NCBI RefSeq assembly: GCF_003121585.1
Contig: NZ_QEOO01000031.1
Span: 1-64,000 of the forward strand
Direction of reading: 5' to 3'
DNA from: Nocardioides speluncae
GTDB lineage: Bacteria; Actinomycetota; Actinomycetes; Propionibacteriales; Nocardioidaceae
Length of the DNA: 64,000 nt
In this document: in pieces, positions 24,177-32,381 of the stretch
Position numbering within the stretch: position 1 is the first letter of the stretch
Layout: each line of letters begins with the position of its first letter
Program-made: the position numbers and the translations under genes
Notes under the pieces: generated by a model
The model's database searches: none
What the model saw: only the letters and a program-made list of their open reading frames with translations
Told to the model about the DNA's origin: nothing

Positions 24177-25635
24177 CTGCCGCCACCTCCGGCCGCGGCC
24201 GCATGGCCAGGACGAAGACGAACCAGCCGGCCAGTACGCCGAAGGCGATGCCGAGGCCGAGGCGGGGTTCGAGGGGCATCACGATGCCGACGAAGCCGCC
24301 GACCACCCAGGCCAGCTGGAGGACGGTGTCGGAGCGGGCGAAGGCGCTGGTGCGCACCCGCTCCGGGACGTCGCGCTGGATCAGCGAGTCGAGCGAGAGC
24401 TTGGCGAGGATCTGGGCGAGGCCGGCGGTGAAGCCGATCGCGGCGAGCACGAGTACGCCGTAGAACAGCGCGCCGAACAGCGCGAGGGCGGCATCGGCGG
24501 CGAGCGCGATCACCACCGTGATCGTCGGGTTGAGACGCCGCAACAGCGCGGCGAGGGCGATGCCGAGGGTGTTGCCGAGCCCGGCGGCGCCGATCACGAT
24601 CGCCAGCAGTAGCTCCGGCCGCCAGCCGTCGATCGGGTTCTCGCGCAACAGGAACGCCATGAACATGGTCAGGAAGCCGGACAGCCAGCGCGGTCCGCAG
24701 TTGCCGCGCAGCGCGAAGGCGACCGTGCCGGGAATCCGCACCTGTGGGCGCCGGTTGCCGCGCGGAGCCTCGCCATTGGCGGCCGGATCGCTGTCGCCGG
24801 CCAGCATCGACGCCTTGGCCTCGCCGACGCTCGAGTCGACCTTCGCCGGCAGCAGGATCGCCAGCGCGGTCGCGGCCAGGAACAGCAGGAACGCGTAGCG
24901 CAGCGCCCACTCCGCGCCGATCGTCGCCGCCAGCGCCGCGATCGGCGCCGACACCGCCGCGCCGACCACGCCGGCCAGCGACAGCCGCCCGTTGACCTTG
25001 ACCAGGGTCAGGTTCCGCGGCACCAGACGGGGTACGGCGGCCGCCTTGGTCACGCCGTACGCCTTGGACGCGACCAGACAGCCCAGTGCCGCCGGGAACA
25101 TCCAGGTGGACTCGGTGGCGACCGCGCTCGCCAGCACCCAGCAGAGGAATGCGCGCACCGCCATGGTGGCGCCGATCGCCCACCTCCGGCCGTGGCTGAA
25201 CCGGTCGAGGAACGGCCCGATCAGCGGCGCCACGATCGCGAACGGCAGCATCGTCAGCGCCAGGAACAGCGCCACCTGCCCGCGCGCCTCGCCGGTCGGG
25301 ACCTGGAAGAACAGGGTGCCGGCCAGTGAGATCGCGATCGCCGCGTCGGCGGCCGCGTTGACGGCGTGCAGCTCGATCAGCCGGAACAGCCCCGATTCGC
25401 CGGCGCCCTCCGCGTGCGAGGCCCGCCGCGCCAGCCGGAGGGCGCGGCCACCGGCGGCCCCGGTGACCCGGGCGACCCCGTGTACGCCGCGGGCCGTCGC
25501 CTTCGCGCCGGTGCCGGTGGCGCGAAGCGCGCGCTGCGCCGCGGTCTCGTCCGGACCGCCCTTGGTGTCGTCGTACGGATGCGGGTCGCGCCAGCGCTGC
25601 TCCTCCGAGGAGCCGGGCGGTGGCGTGCTGGTCAT
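24157..25635 (-). CDS. MFS transporter (large N-terminal cytosolic arm)
   Basis: This 492-residue permease has about 12 hydrophobic helices preceded by an 80-residue charged arm (SSEEQRWRDPHPYDD...). The loop motif GPFLDRFSHGRR is a GXXXDRXGRR variant. The substrate is unknown. The ATG at 25635 is favoured by spacing; ATG at 25644 is possible. The C-terminal seven residues are encoded within a palindromic repeat, so the exact end may have been changed by that repeat. Confidence 0.75.
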   Translation of the reverse strand: MTSTPPPGSSEEQRWRDPHPYDDTKGGPDETAAQRALRATGTGAKATARGVHGVARVTGAAGGRALRLARRASHAEGAGESGLFRLIELHAVNAAADAAIAISLAGTLFFQVPTGEARGQVALFLALTMLPFAIVAPLIGPFLDRFSHGRRWAIGATMAVRAFLCWVLASAVATESTWMFPAALGCLVASKAYGVTKAAAVPRLVPRNLTLVKVNGRLSLAGVVGAAVSAPIAALAATIGAEWALRYAFLLFLAATALAILLPAKVDSSVGEAKASMLAGDSDPAANGEAPRGNRRPQVRIPGTVAFALRGNCGPRWLSGFLTMFMAFLLRENPIDGWRPELLLAIVIGAAGLGNTLGIALAALLRRLNPTITVVIALAADAALALFGALFYGVLVLAAIGFTAGLAQILAKLSLDSLIQRDVPERVRTSAFARSDTVLQLAWVVGGFVGIVMPLEPRLGLGIAFGVLAGWFVFVLAMRPRPEVAAVSQGTQ

Positions 25636-25735
25636 AACAGACATCCTGCCTGCTCGGGTGATGCGGCGGTCGGCACCGGCCTCGGCGTGGAGCCCCAAAC
25701 GAGACTTTCTCGCCGGGATAGGTCATGATTTCGCG

Positions 25736-26521
25736 GTGATGGCGACACGCACCAAGACCGACGCCCAGGCGGCCAAGGCCGTCGACACCGCTCGCGGTGC
25801 TCTCCTGGAGCAGATCGCGGAGTCGGAGGTCGGCGAGCACCTCGGCCACATCGCCGAGGGCGAGCGTGTGGTCACCCACCTGTTCGAGTGCACACTGGCC
25901 GGCTACCGCGGCTGGCGCTGGTCGGTGACCGTCGCCCGCGCGTCGCGGGCCAAGCAGATCACCGTCGACGAGGTCGTGCTGATCCCGGGCGACGAGGCGA
26001 TCGTGGCGCCCGAGTGGGTCCCCTACAAGGAGCGGATCCAGCCCGGCGACCTGTCACCCGGTGACCTGCTCCCGGTTGAGGAGGACGACCCGCGCCTGGT
26101 CCCGACGTACTCCTTCGGCGACGACCCGGTCGACCCGCCGCTGTCCGACAACGACCGCGCGCAGGTGCGACAGGTCGCCGACGACCTCGGCCTGGGCCGG
26201 GTGCGGACGCTGTCGATCGAGGGCCGCGACCTGGCCGCCGAGCGGTGGTACGGCGGCGACGGCGGCCCGGACACCCCGCTCGCCCAGTCCGCCCCCGCCA
26301 CCTGCACCACCTGCGGGTTCCTGGTCCGGCTGTCAGGACCGCTCTCGGAGCTGTTCGGCGTCTGCGCCAACGGCAACGCCAACGACGACGGCCGGGTGGT
26401 CTCCTATGACCACGGCTGCGGCGCCCACTCCGAGGTCCAGCTCGCGAAGCGGCACGAGCCGCAGCCGCTGCCGGGCCACGTCTTCGACACTGTCACCCAC
26501 GAAGAGTTCGAGGCGCTCTAA
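25736..26521 (+). CDS. DUF3027 family protein
   Basis: This 261-residue actinobacterial protein of unknown function has a typical DUF3027 core: GRWWSVTV-like YRGWRWSVTVARA, then VDEVVLIPGDEAIVAPEWVPYKERIQPGDLSPGDLLP. A C-terminal CTTCGFLV and CANGNANDDGRVVSYDHGCGAHSE pair resembles a zinc-binding site. Genes of this family are widespread in actinobacteria. The GTG at 25736 follows CATGAT by 6 bases, so the mRNA is probably leaderless; the next codon is ATG. The stop overlaps that of the convergent amidohydrolase by 3 bases. Confidence 0.85.
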   Translation: MMATRTKTDAQAAKAVDTARGALLEQIAESEVGEHLGHIAEGERVVTHLFECTLAGYRGWRWSVTVARASRAKQITVDEVVLIPGDEAIVAPEWVPYKERIQPGDLSPGDLLPVEEDDPRLVPTYSFGDDPVDPPLSDNDRAQVRQVADDLGLGRVRTLSIEGRDLAAERWYGGDGGPDTPLAQSAPATCTTCGFLVRLSGPLSELFGVCANGNANDDGRVVSYDHGCGAHSEVQLAKRHEPQPLPGHVFDTVTHEEFEAL

Positions 26522-27411
26522 AGCCTGAAGAGCCGCCTGGCGTTCTCACGAAGGACGCCGCGCGCCCAGTCGTCACCCAGGCCGAGGCCGAGCACGGCGT
26601 CGACCGCCTCGAGGTAGGCGTACGGGATGTTGGGGTAGTCGCTCCCGAACAGGATCCGCTCACTCAGCGCGAGCAGGTCGCCCCGTCTGCTCGCGGGGAA
26701 CGGGTTGTCGGCCTCGGTGAACGCGGTGAAGACCATCGTGGTGTCGAGGTGGACCCGCGGGTACACAGCAGCCAGGTCGAGGAACGCGCCGTAGTCGGGC
26801 AGGCCGAGGTGCGCGACGACCAGCGTCAGGTCTGGGTAGCGGCGCAGCAGCTCCGCTGCGGCCCGCGGGCCGGTGTGGGCGCCGGGCGCGGGGCCGTTGC
26901 CGACATGGGTCACGATCGGCGTGCCGGCCTCCTCGAGCGCGACCCACACTCCGTCGAGCAGCGGATCGGCAGGGTCGTAGCCACCGACCTGCACGTGGGC
27001 CTTGAAGACCTGCGCTCCGGCGTCGATCGCCTCCCTGACGTACGACGCGGCGCCGGCTTCCGGGAAGAACGTCGCCGAGCGCAGGCAGTCCGGGTGGCGG
27101 TCGGCGAACTCGGTGGTCCAGGCGTTGAGCCACTCCGCCATCCCCGGTTTGTGCGGGTAGGTCAGCGAGGTGAACCGCTCGACACCGAGTGCACGCAGCG
27201 TCGCCACACGCACGTCCTCGCTGTGGCGGTAGGCAATCGGCCAGGCCCGCCCGGTGAGCGGTCCGGCCCGGTCGAAGTAGGCCCACACCTTGTCCAGCAT
27301 CGGCGCCGGCATGAAATGCGTATGCACGTCCACCAGACCTGGCAGGCCGATCCGGTCCAGGCGCTCACGCAGCCGTGTGGGCTCGTCCGCCGGGACGTCG
27401 ATGCCGCTCAA
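26518..27411 (-). CDS. Amidohydrolase family protein
   Basis: This 297-residue metal-dependent hydrolase of the amidohydrolase-2 type belongs with decarboxylases and TIM-barrel hydrolases. The metal ligands are visible as VDVHTHF near residue 30, VTHVGNG, VVAHLGLPD and LFGSDYPN; KAHVQV also lies on a strand end. The substrate is unknown; aromatic acid decarboxylation or lactone hydrolysis are common in the family. It is preceded by DUF2530 14 bases upstream on the same strand. Confidence 0.85.
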   Translation of the reverse strand: MSGIDVPADEPTRLRERLDRIGLPGLVDVHTHFMPAPMLDKVWAYFDRAGPLTGRAWPIAYRHSEDVRVATLRALGVERFTSLTYPHKPGMAEWLNAWTTEFADRHPDCLRSATFFPEAGAASYVREAIDAGAQVFKAHVQVGGYDPADPLLDGVWVALEEAGTPIVTHVGNGPAPGAHTGPRAAAELLRRYPDLTLVVAHLGLPDYGAFLDLAAVYPRVHLDTTMVFTAFTEADNPFPASRRGDLLALSERILFGSDYPNIPYAYLEAVDAVLGLGLGDDWARGVLRENARRLFRL

Positions 27412-27425
27412 CGACAGATCTGGAT

Positions 27426-27731
27426 CTAGACCGCGCGGCGGCGACCGCCGCCGCTACTGCGTTGCTCGCGGGCCTTGCGCCGGCGCCGGCAGTACTCGAG
27501 CCCGAACAGGCCCAGGCCGAACCCGGCCATGCAGGTCCACAGCCACCACAGCCGGCCGGTGCTCTCCAGCCGGCCGTAGAACGGCAGCAGGCCGACGAAC
27601 GCGATCAGCCATAGCGCCGTCCCGACCTCGACCGTGCGCACGCCGTCGACGTCCAGCGGGTCCACGTCGGCGACGAGGTAGGTCCGGCTGCCGATCTCGT
27701 GCCGGTCCGGCTGCTCGTCGCGAAGCTCCAT
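27426..27731 (-). CDS. DUF2530 family membrane protein
   Basis: This 101-residue protein has a polar N-terminus with DVDPLDVDGVRTVEVGT (family-typical), two hydrophobic helices and a strongly basic tail (CRRRRKAREQ). DUF2530 proteins are actinobacterial and of unknown role. The ATG at 27731 lies 6 bases after a TACGCT -10, indicating a leaderless mRNA. It is divergent from the purine permease, and the two promoters overlap. Confidence 0.8.
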   Translation of the reverse strand: MELRDEQPDRHEIGSRTYLVADVDPLDVDGVRTVEVGTALWLIAFVGLLPFYGRLESTGRLWWLWTCMAGFGLGLFGLEYCRRRRKAREQRSSGGGRRRAV

Positions 27732-27737
27732 GACCAG

Positions 27738-27790
27738 AGCGTAACTCGCGGCAGATTTTCCTTAACAGAAAGCGCGGATTCTGCCACTCT
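27738..27790. promoter_or_regulatory. Overlapping divergent leaderless promoters
   Basis: On the plus strand a -35 TTAACA (27762-27767), a 17-base spacer and a -10 CACTCT (27785-27790) lead to GTG at 27798 after 7 bases. On the minus strand TACGCT (27738-27743) leads to ATG at 27731, and its -35 (TTAAGG or GTTAAG, 27760-27766) shares the central TTAA with the plus promoter. Polymerase binding on both sides should be mutually exclusive. Confidence 0.6.
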
Positions 27791-27797
27791 GAGCCGC

Positions 27798-29264
27798 GTG
27801 ACCGATCTCGGGAAGACCAGCGCCGTCGCAGCCACGTCCGCACTCGACCGCTTCTTCAAGATCAGCGAGCGCGGCTCGTCGCTGAGCGCGGAGCTGCGCG
27901 GTGGCGTGGTGACGTTCCTGACGATGGCCTACATCATCGTGCTGAACCCGATCATCCTTGGCAACGCGAAGGACGCCGACGGCGCACTGCTCGCGGGTGG
28001 CGACACTGCCGCGATCGCGGCCGCAACGGCCCTGGTGGCTGGCGTACTCACGATCCTCATGGGCGTCGCCGCCAACTATCCGCTGGCGCTCGCCACCGGT
28101 CTCGGCCTGAACGCCTTCGTCGCCTACTCGATCGCCAGCCAGATGACCTGGTCGGACGCGATGGGCCTGGTCGTGATCGAGGGCCTGGTGATCCTGGTGC
28201 TGGTGCTGACCGGCTTTCGCGAGGCCGTGTTCCACGCCGTACCCGCGCAGCTGAAGATCGCGATCTCGGTCGGCATCGGCCTGTTCATCGCGCTGATCGG
28301 GCTGGTCGACGCCGGGTTCGTACGCCGTACCGGCACCGGCCCGGTGCCGGTCGAGCTCGGCATCGGCGGCCGGCTCGAGGGCTGGCCGGTGTTGGTCTTC
28401 GTCTTCGGCCTGGTGCTGGTGATCGCCCTGTTCGTACGCCGGATCCGCGGCGCCATCCTGATCTCGATCGTGGTCACCACACTGGTCGCGATCCTCGTCG
28501 AGAAGCTCGTCGAGCCCGGCCCGGCGTTCGGCGCAGACGGCACGCCCAACCCGACCGGCTGGAACCTCGGTGTGCCGGCCTGGCCGGACAAGGTCATGGA
28601 GAAGCCCGACTTGCAGCTGCTCGGCAACTTCAACCTGCTCGGCTCCTGGGAGGAGGCCGGGTTCGTGACCGCGCTGCTGTTCGTGTTCACGCTGCTGCTG
28701 GCCGACTTCTTCGACACCATGGGCACGATGACCGCGATCGGCGCCGAGGCCGACCTGCTCGACGAGGACGGCATCCCGCCGAACGTCCGTAACATCCTGG
28801 TCGTGGACTCGCTCGCCGCCGCCGCGGGTGGCGCGGCCGGCGTCTCCAGCAACACCTCCTACATCGAGTCCGCATCCGGCGTCGCCGAGGGCGCCCGCAC
28901 CGGCCTGGCCTCGGTCGTCACCGGCGTGCTGTTCCTGCTCGCGACCTTCTTCGCGCCCCTGGTCACGATCATCCCGAACGAGGCGGCGGTGCCGGCGCTG
29001 GTCCTGGTCGGCTTCCTGATGATGCAGCAGGTCACCGGCATCGACTGGGACGACCTCGAGATCGCGCTGCCGGCGTTCCTGACCATCGTGCTGATGCCGT
29101 TCACCTACTCGATCTCGGTCGGCATCGGTGCCGGCTTCGTCAGCTGGGTGCTGATCAAGGCCGTCCGCGGCAACCTGCGCGCCATCCACCCGCTGATGTG
29201 GGTCGTCGCCGCCCTCTTCGTCCTCTACTTCGCGATCAGTCCGGTTAGCAGCTGGCTGAGCTAG
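27798..29264 (+). CDS. NCS2 family guanine/hypoxanthine permease (AzgA-like)
   Basis: This 488-residue inner membrane purine transporter is a nucleobase-cation symporter-2. Family motifs are seen: TMAYIIVLNP in the first helix, NAFVAYSI (NAYFAY-like), FDTMGTMTAIG in the seventh segment, SNTSYIESASGVAEGARTGLASVV in the tenth and eleventh. These match the AzgA/PbuG type rather than the uric acid branch. The GTG start is the predicted transcript start. No purine riboswitch can fit in the leaderless promoter. Confidence 0.92.
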   Translation: MTDLGKTSAVAATSALDRFFKISERGSSLSAELRGGVVTFLTMAYIIVLNPIILGNAKDADGALLAGGDTAAIAAATALVAGVLTILMGVAANYPLALATGLGLNAFVAYSIASQMTWSDAMGLVVIEGLVILVLVLTGFREAVFHAVPAQLKIAISVGIGLFIALIGLVDAGFVRRTGTGPVPVELGIGGRLEGWPVLVFVFGLVLVIALFVRRIRGAILISIVVTTLVAILVEKLVEPGPAFGADGTPNPTGWNLGVPAWPDKVMEKPDLQLLGNFNLLGSWEEAGFVTALLFVFTLLLADFFDTMGTMTAIGAEADLLDEDGIPPNVRNILVVDSLAAAAGGAAGVSSNTSYIESASGVAEGARTGLASVVTGVLFLLATFFAPLVTIIPNEAAVPALVLVGFLMMQQVTGIDWDDLEIALPAFLTIVLMPFTYSISVGIGAGFVSWVLIKAVRGNLRAIHPLMWVVAALFVLYFAISPVSSWLS

Positions 29265-29313
29265 CGAGGCTCTGGCTGGGGTTTCAAGCAAACCCTCTGT
29301 TGCTGAGCCCCTG

Positions 29314-29345
29314 GCCTCGCTCTCGCGTGCGTGGACGGGGTCGCC
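29314..29345. repeat. Intergenic repeat of about 60 bp, copy 2
   Basis: This segment matches copy 1 (19702-19733) in the opposite orientation with one mismatch, and aaaccctc at 29290-29297 extends the match. It lies right after the purine permease stop. Confidence 0.65.
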
Positions 29346-29400
29346 GACCCGGCCCTTGTTCGCATAGCTCGCTGCGCTCGCCGCAAACAAGAGCCGGGTC
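29346..29400. repeat. GACCCGG palindromic repeat, copy 1
   Basis: Arms gacccggcccttgttcgc and its near-complement (2 mismatches) end at 29400, around a centre of agctcgctgcgctcgcc. The outer arm matches repeats at 39803-39847 and 43975-44049. A second hairpin (29411-29432, stem ccggc) follows, before the MarR promoter. Confidence 0.6.
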
Positions 29401-29435
29401 GACTCCTCTTCCGGCTCGCTTCGCTCCGCCGGAAT

Positions 29436-29468
29436 AGTTAGGCAAGGTAATGAGTTAGGGTAATTACC
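29436..29468 (+). promoter_or_regulatory. MarR promoter and candidate operator
   Basis: TAGGGT (29456-29461) ends 7 bases before the MarR ATG, predicting a leaderless mRNA. It is wrapped by two agttagg repeats (29436 and 29453) and two ggtaat repeats, and by the palindrome ggtaattacc (29459-29468) that abuts the start codon. MarR binding here would block the promoter of its own operon. Confidence 0.55.
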
Positions 29469-29909
29469 ATGCCTACGGATAAGAGGGTCGCGCGCACGGA
29501 CGCCGGACTGGCGTCGGTGTTGCGGGTGTCGGTGATGCGGCTGCGCAGGCGGCTGGTGAACGAGGCCGATAGCGAGCTCAGCATCGCCGCGACGGCGGTG
29601 CTCGGCTGGCTCTACCGCAAGGGGGAGCTCACCGTCGGCGAGCTGGCCGCCCACGAACGGGTGCAGCCGCCGTCGATGACCCGCACGATCAACTGCCTGG
29701 AGCGCGACGGCTACGTCAACCGCCGCCCCCACGACACTGACGGCCGGCAGGTGCTGGTCGCGCTGACCGAACATGGCGAGGCCACCGTCCTGGCCGACCG
29801 CCGTCGTACCGACGCATGGCTCGCGCAGCGGCTCCGTGAGCTGACACCCGAAGAACGCGCCGTCCTCCGCCAGGCGGCCCCATTGCTCGAAAGGCTTGCC
29901 AACACCTAG
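29469..29909 (+). CDS. MarR family regulator
   Basis: This 146-residue winged-helix regulator shows ISIAATAVLGWLYRKGELTVGELAAHERVQPPSMTRTINCLERDGYV for the helix-turn-helix and DTDGRQVLVALTEHGE for the wing. It probably represses its operon and responds to the substrate of the MFS pump encoded next. The pump gene begins within the stop codon (1-base overlap), so the two proteins are produced together. Confidence 0.88.
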   Translation: MPTDKRVARTDAGLASVLRVSVMRLRRRLVNEADSELSIAATAVLGWLYRKGELTVGELAAHERVQPPSMTRTINCLERDGYVNRRPHDTDGRQVLVALTEHGEATVLADRRRTDAWLAQRLRELTPEERAVLRQAAPLLERLANT

Positions 29910-31183
29910 TGAGTCCAACCTTCAGGTCCCTGTCCAACTCCAACTACCGCATCTACGCCGCCGGCGGCGTGATCTCCAACGTCGGCACCTGGATGCAGCG
30001 CGTGGCGCAGGACTGGCTGGTGCTCGTGCTCAGCGCCGGCAGCGGTATGGCGCTCGGCATCACCACGGGACTGCAGTTCCTGCCGTTCCTCCTGCTCTCG
30101 CCGTTCGCCGGCCTGGTCGCCGACCGGGTGTCGAAGCGGCGGCTGCTGCAGCTGACCAACGTCGCGATGGCGGTCCCCGCTCTCCTCCTCGGCCTGCTGG
30201 CAGTGACCGGCACGGTCGAGATCTGGCACGTCTACGTGCTCGCGTTCGTGCTCGGCTCGGCGTCCGCGTTCGACGCGCCCGCCCGGCAGTCCTTCGTCTC
30301 CGAGATCGTCGACCGCGACGACCTCACCAACGCGGTCGGGCTCAACTCGGCCTCGTTCAACGCCGCGCGCCTGGTCGGGCCCGGCCTCGCCGGCGTCCTG
30401 ATTGCGGCCTTCGGCGGCGGCGCTGCCGGCACCGGCTGGGTGATCCTGCTCAACGGCCTTACCTACATCGGCCCGATCCTCGCGCTGCAGGCGCTCGACC
30501 GGGCCGCGCTGGACACGCCCGATCCGCTGCGCCGCGAGCCCGGCCTGGTCCGCGAGGGCGTGCGCTACCTGCGTGGTCGGCCGGACCTGATGCTGGTCCT
30601 CGGCGTGATCTTTGCTGTCGGCACCTTCGGCATGAACTTCCAGCTGACCTCGGCGCTCATGGCGACCGAGGTGTTCGGGAAGGGCCCGGCCGAGTACGGC
30701 CTGCTCGGCACCGTCCTCGCCGTCGGCTCCCTGTCCGGCGCACTGCTGGCCGCCCGCCGGGCCCGGGTCCGGCACCGGATGGTGATCGGCGCCGCGGTCG
30801 CGCTCGGTCTGCTGCAGATCACGGCCGGCCTGGCTCCGTCGTACGTCGTCTTCGCGCTGCTGACCCCGCTGATCGGGCTCACCGCGCTGACGGTGGTGAC
30901 CTCGGCCAACGCGTACATGCAGCTGCACACCGACGCCGGCATGCGCGGCCGGGTGATGTCGCTGTACCTGATGGTCTTCATGGGCGGGGTGCCGCTCGGC
31001 GCCCCTGTGATCGGCTGGATCGGCGAGGTGCTGGGCGCCCGCTGGACGCTGCTGGTCAGCGGCTCCTTGGTGCTCACCGGCACACTGTTGAGTGTGGCTC
31101 TCTTCCTGCGGGCACGCGAGCGGGCAGGAGAGCCGCGGGTGCGGCTGCTGCCGGTTTTGACCCCCGCCGGGGCGACCGAGTAA
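29909..31183 (+). CDS. MFS exporter (MFS_3 type)
   Basis: This 424-residue permease is similar to enterobactin-exporter and Tet(V)-type MFS_3 proteins. The N-terminus FRSLSNSNYRIYAAGGVISNVGTWMQRVAQDWLVL is very typical, and GLVADRVSKRRLL is the loop motif. It has 12 predicted helices. Drug or siderophore export under MarR control is the likely role. Translation starts at GTG 29909 inside the MarR stop. The inverted repeat gtctgggtcaaccagac lies 14 bases after its stop, before the rpsL leader. Confidence 0.85.
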   Translation: MSPTFRSLSNSNYRIYAAGGVISNVGTWMQRVAQDWLVLVLSAGSGMALGITTGLQFLPFLLLSPFAGLVADRVSKRRLLQLTNVAMAVPALLLGLLAVTGTVEIWHVYVLAFVLGSASAFDAPARQSFVSEIVDRDDLTNAVGLNSASFNAARLVGPGLAGVLIAAFGGGAAGTGWVILLNGLTYIGPILALQALDRAALDTPDPLRREPGLVREGVRYLRGRPDLMLVLGVIFAVGTFGMNFQLTSALMATEVFGKGPAEYGLLGTVLAVGSLSGALLAARRARVRHRMVIGAAVALGLLQITAGLAPSYVVFALLTPLIGLTALTVVTSANAYMQLHTDAGMRGRVMSLYLMVFMGGVPLGAPVIGWIGEVLGARWTLLVSGSLVLTGTLLSVALFLRARERAGEPRVRLLPVLTPAGATE

Positions 31184-31315
31184 CCTCGGTCATCGTGTCT
31201 GGGTCAACCAGACCGTTGTGCATGCTCGAAAACAGTTCGCGGCCAGGTCGCGAGCTCTCGAGGCACTCGATCCCGATCGCACGTCGAGACACGTGCGAGC
31301 GAGCGTGGAAGCGAT

Positions 31316-31450
31316 GACACGCCCGACCGCGGGGGCCGAGAGCGCGCGACGCGGTTGGCCCACGACCAACCAGGCACATCAGAACAGCAGTCTTTATCGT
31401 GCCCGGCAGAGCGCCGGGTTCTGAGAGTAGAAAAGAAGGGGAACCACCCG
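31316..31450 (+). promoter_or_regulatory. rpsL leader with the block shared with rpsJ
   Basis: The block gacacgcccgaccgcggggg (31316-31335) recurs exactly in the rpsJ leader. Two hairpins follow: ggttgg/ccaacc (31353-31371) and cccggc/gccggg (31402-31418). The ribosome binding site (gaaggggaac) lies just before GTG 31451. The -35/-10 of the str promoter is not clear to me; the TATCGT near 31395 is one candidate. Confidence 0.55.
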
Positions 31451-31825
31451 GTGCCCACCATTCAGCAGTTGGTCCGCAAGGGCCGCCAGGACAAGGTGTC
31501 GAAGCAGAAGACGCCTGCCCTCAAGGGTTCGCCCCAGCGACGCGGTGTTTGCACCCGCGTCTACACCACCACCCCGAAGAAGCCGAACTCCGCTCTGCGC
31601 AAGGTCGCCCGTGTGCGCCTGTCCAGCGGCGTCGAGGTCACGGCGTACATCCCGGGTGTCGGTCACAACCTTCAGGAGCACTCGATCGTGCTCGTCCGCG
31701 GCGGTCGTGTGAAGGACCTGCCCGGTGTGCGTTACAAGATCATCCGCGGCTCGCTCGACACCCAGGGTGTGAAGAACCGCAAGCAGGCCCGCAGCCGCTA
31801 CGGCGCCAAGAAGGAGAAGAGCTGA
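31451..31825 (+). CDS. rpsL: 30S ribosomal protein uS12
   Basis: This is uS12, a decoding-centre protein of the small subunit; its 124 residues are the actinobacterial length. The GTG at 31451 has a purine-rich Shine-Dalgarno sequence. Lys43 and Lys88, the positions where streptomycin-resistance changes arise, are both Lys, so the sequence looks streptomycin-sensitive. Asp89, the site of beta-methylthiolation in many bacteria, is present. It is the first gene of the str operon. Confidence 0.98.
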   Translation: MPTIQQLVRKGRQDKVSKQKTPALKGSPQRRGVCTRVYTTTPKKPNSALRKVARVRLSSGVEVTAYIPGVGHNLQEHSIVLVRGGRVKDLPGVRYKIIRGSLDTQGVKNRKQARSRYGAKKEKS

Positions 31826-31905
31826 TGGCCCGCCCAGTGGGAACCGTTCCCGCCCCGAACTCGCACACCGCCACCACCGACCTCCGTAAGACGGGAGACC
31901 GCTGA
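31825..31905 (+). CDS. Micro-ORF bridging rpsL and rpsG
   Basis: A 26-codon frame runs from an ATG inside the rpsL stop (tgATG) to a TGA that overlaps the rpsG ATG (tgATG again). It starts with [14 protein letters not shown] and ends with DLRKTGDR, behind an AAGGAGAAGAGC ribosome binding site. No homologue is known to me. The product may be unimportant, and the frame may serve only to carry ribosomes from rpsL to rpsG. Confidence 0.4.
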   Translation: MARPVGTVPAPNSHTATTDLRKTGDR

Positions 31906-32375
31906 TGCCCCGCAAGGGTCCCGCCCCGAAGCGGCCCATCGACGTCGACCCGGTCTTCGGCTCGACCCTCGTCTCCCAGCTGGTCAGCAAGGTTCTGCAG
32001 GACGGCAAGAAGCAGGTCGCCCAGCGGATCGTCTACAGCGCCCTCGAGGGCTGCCGCGAGAAGACCGGCACCGACCCGGTCGTCACGCTGAAGCGTGCGC
32101 TCGACAACGTCAAGCCGGCCATCGAGGTCAAGTCCCGCCGCGTCGGCGGTGCGACCTACCAGGTCCCGATCGAGGTCAAGGCCGGCCGCAGCACCACGCT
32201 GGCGCTGCGCTGGCTGGTGGGCTACGCCCAGGACCGCCGCGAGAAGACCATGTCCGAGCGGCTCATGAACGAGATCCTCGACGCGAGCAACGGCCTCGGC
32301 GCCGCTGTCAAGAAGCGCGAGGACACCCACAAGATGGCCGAGTCCAACAAGGCCTTCGCCCACTACCGCTGGTGA
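31905..32375 (+). CDS. rpsG: 30S ribosomal protein uS7
   Basis: uS7 nucleates the 16S rRNA 3' domain and contacts E-site tRNA. Its 156 residues start [20 protein letters not shown], the usual actinobacterial form. The alignment with the family runs to the end ([13 protein letters not shown]). The ATG overlaps the stop of the preceding micro-ORF. In many bacteria uS7 also represses its own operon's mRNA; whether that holds here cannot be seen. Confidence 0.98.
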   Translation: MPRKGPAPKRPIDVDPVFGSTLVSQLVSKVLQDGKKQVAQRIVYSALEGCREKTGTDPVVTLKRALDNVKPAIEVKSRRVGGATYQVPIEVKAGRSTTLALRWLVGYAQDRREKTMSERLMNEILDASNGLGAAVKKREDTHKMAESNKAFAHYRW

Positions 32376-32381
32376 CAGCCG

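Noticed and set aside
24098-25879. 593-codon minus-strand frame overlapping the MFS transporter
   Set aside because: It is the alternative frame of the MFS gene. The hydrophobic, motif-containing frame 24157-25635 is the real one.
27732-27797. Purine riboswitch before the NCS2 permease
   Set aside because: The gap to the divergent gene is 66 bp and the predicted mRNA is leaderless, so an aptamer of about 65 bases cannot fit in the transcript.
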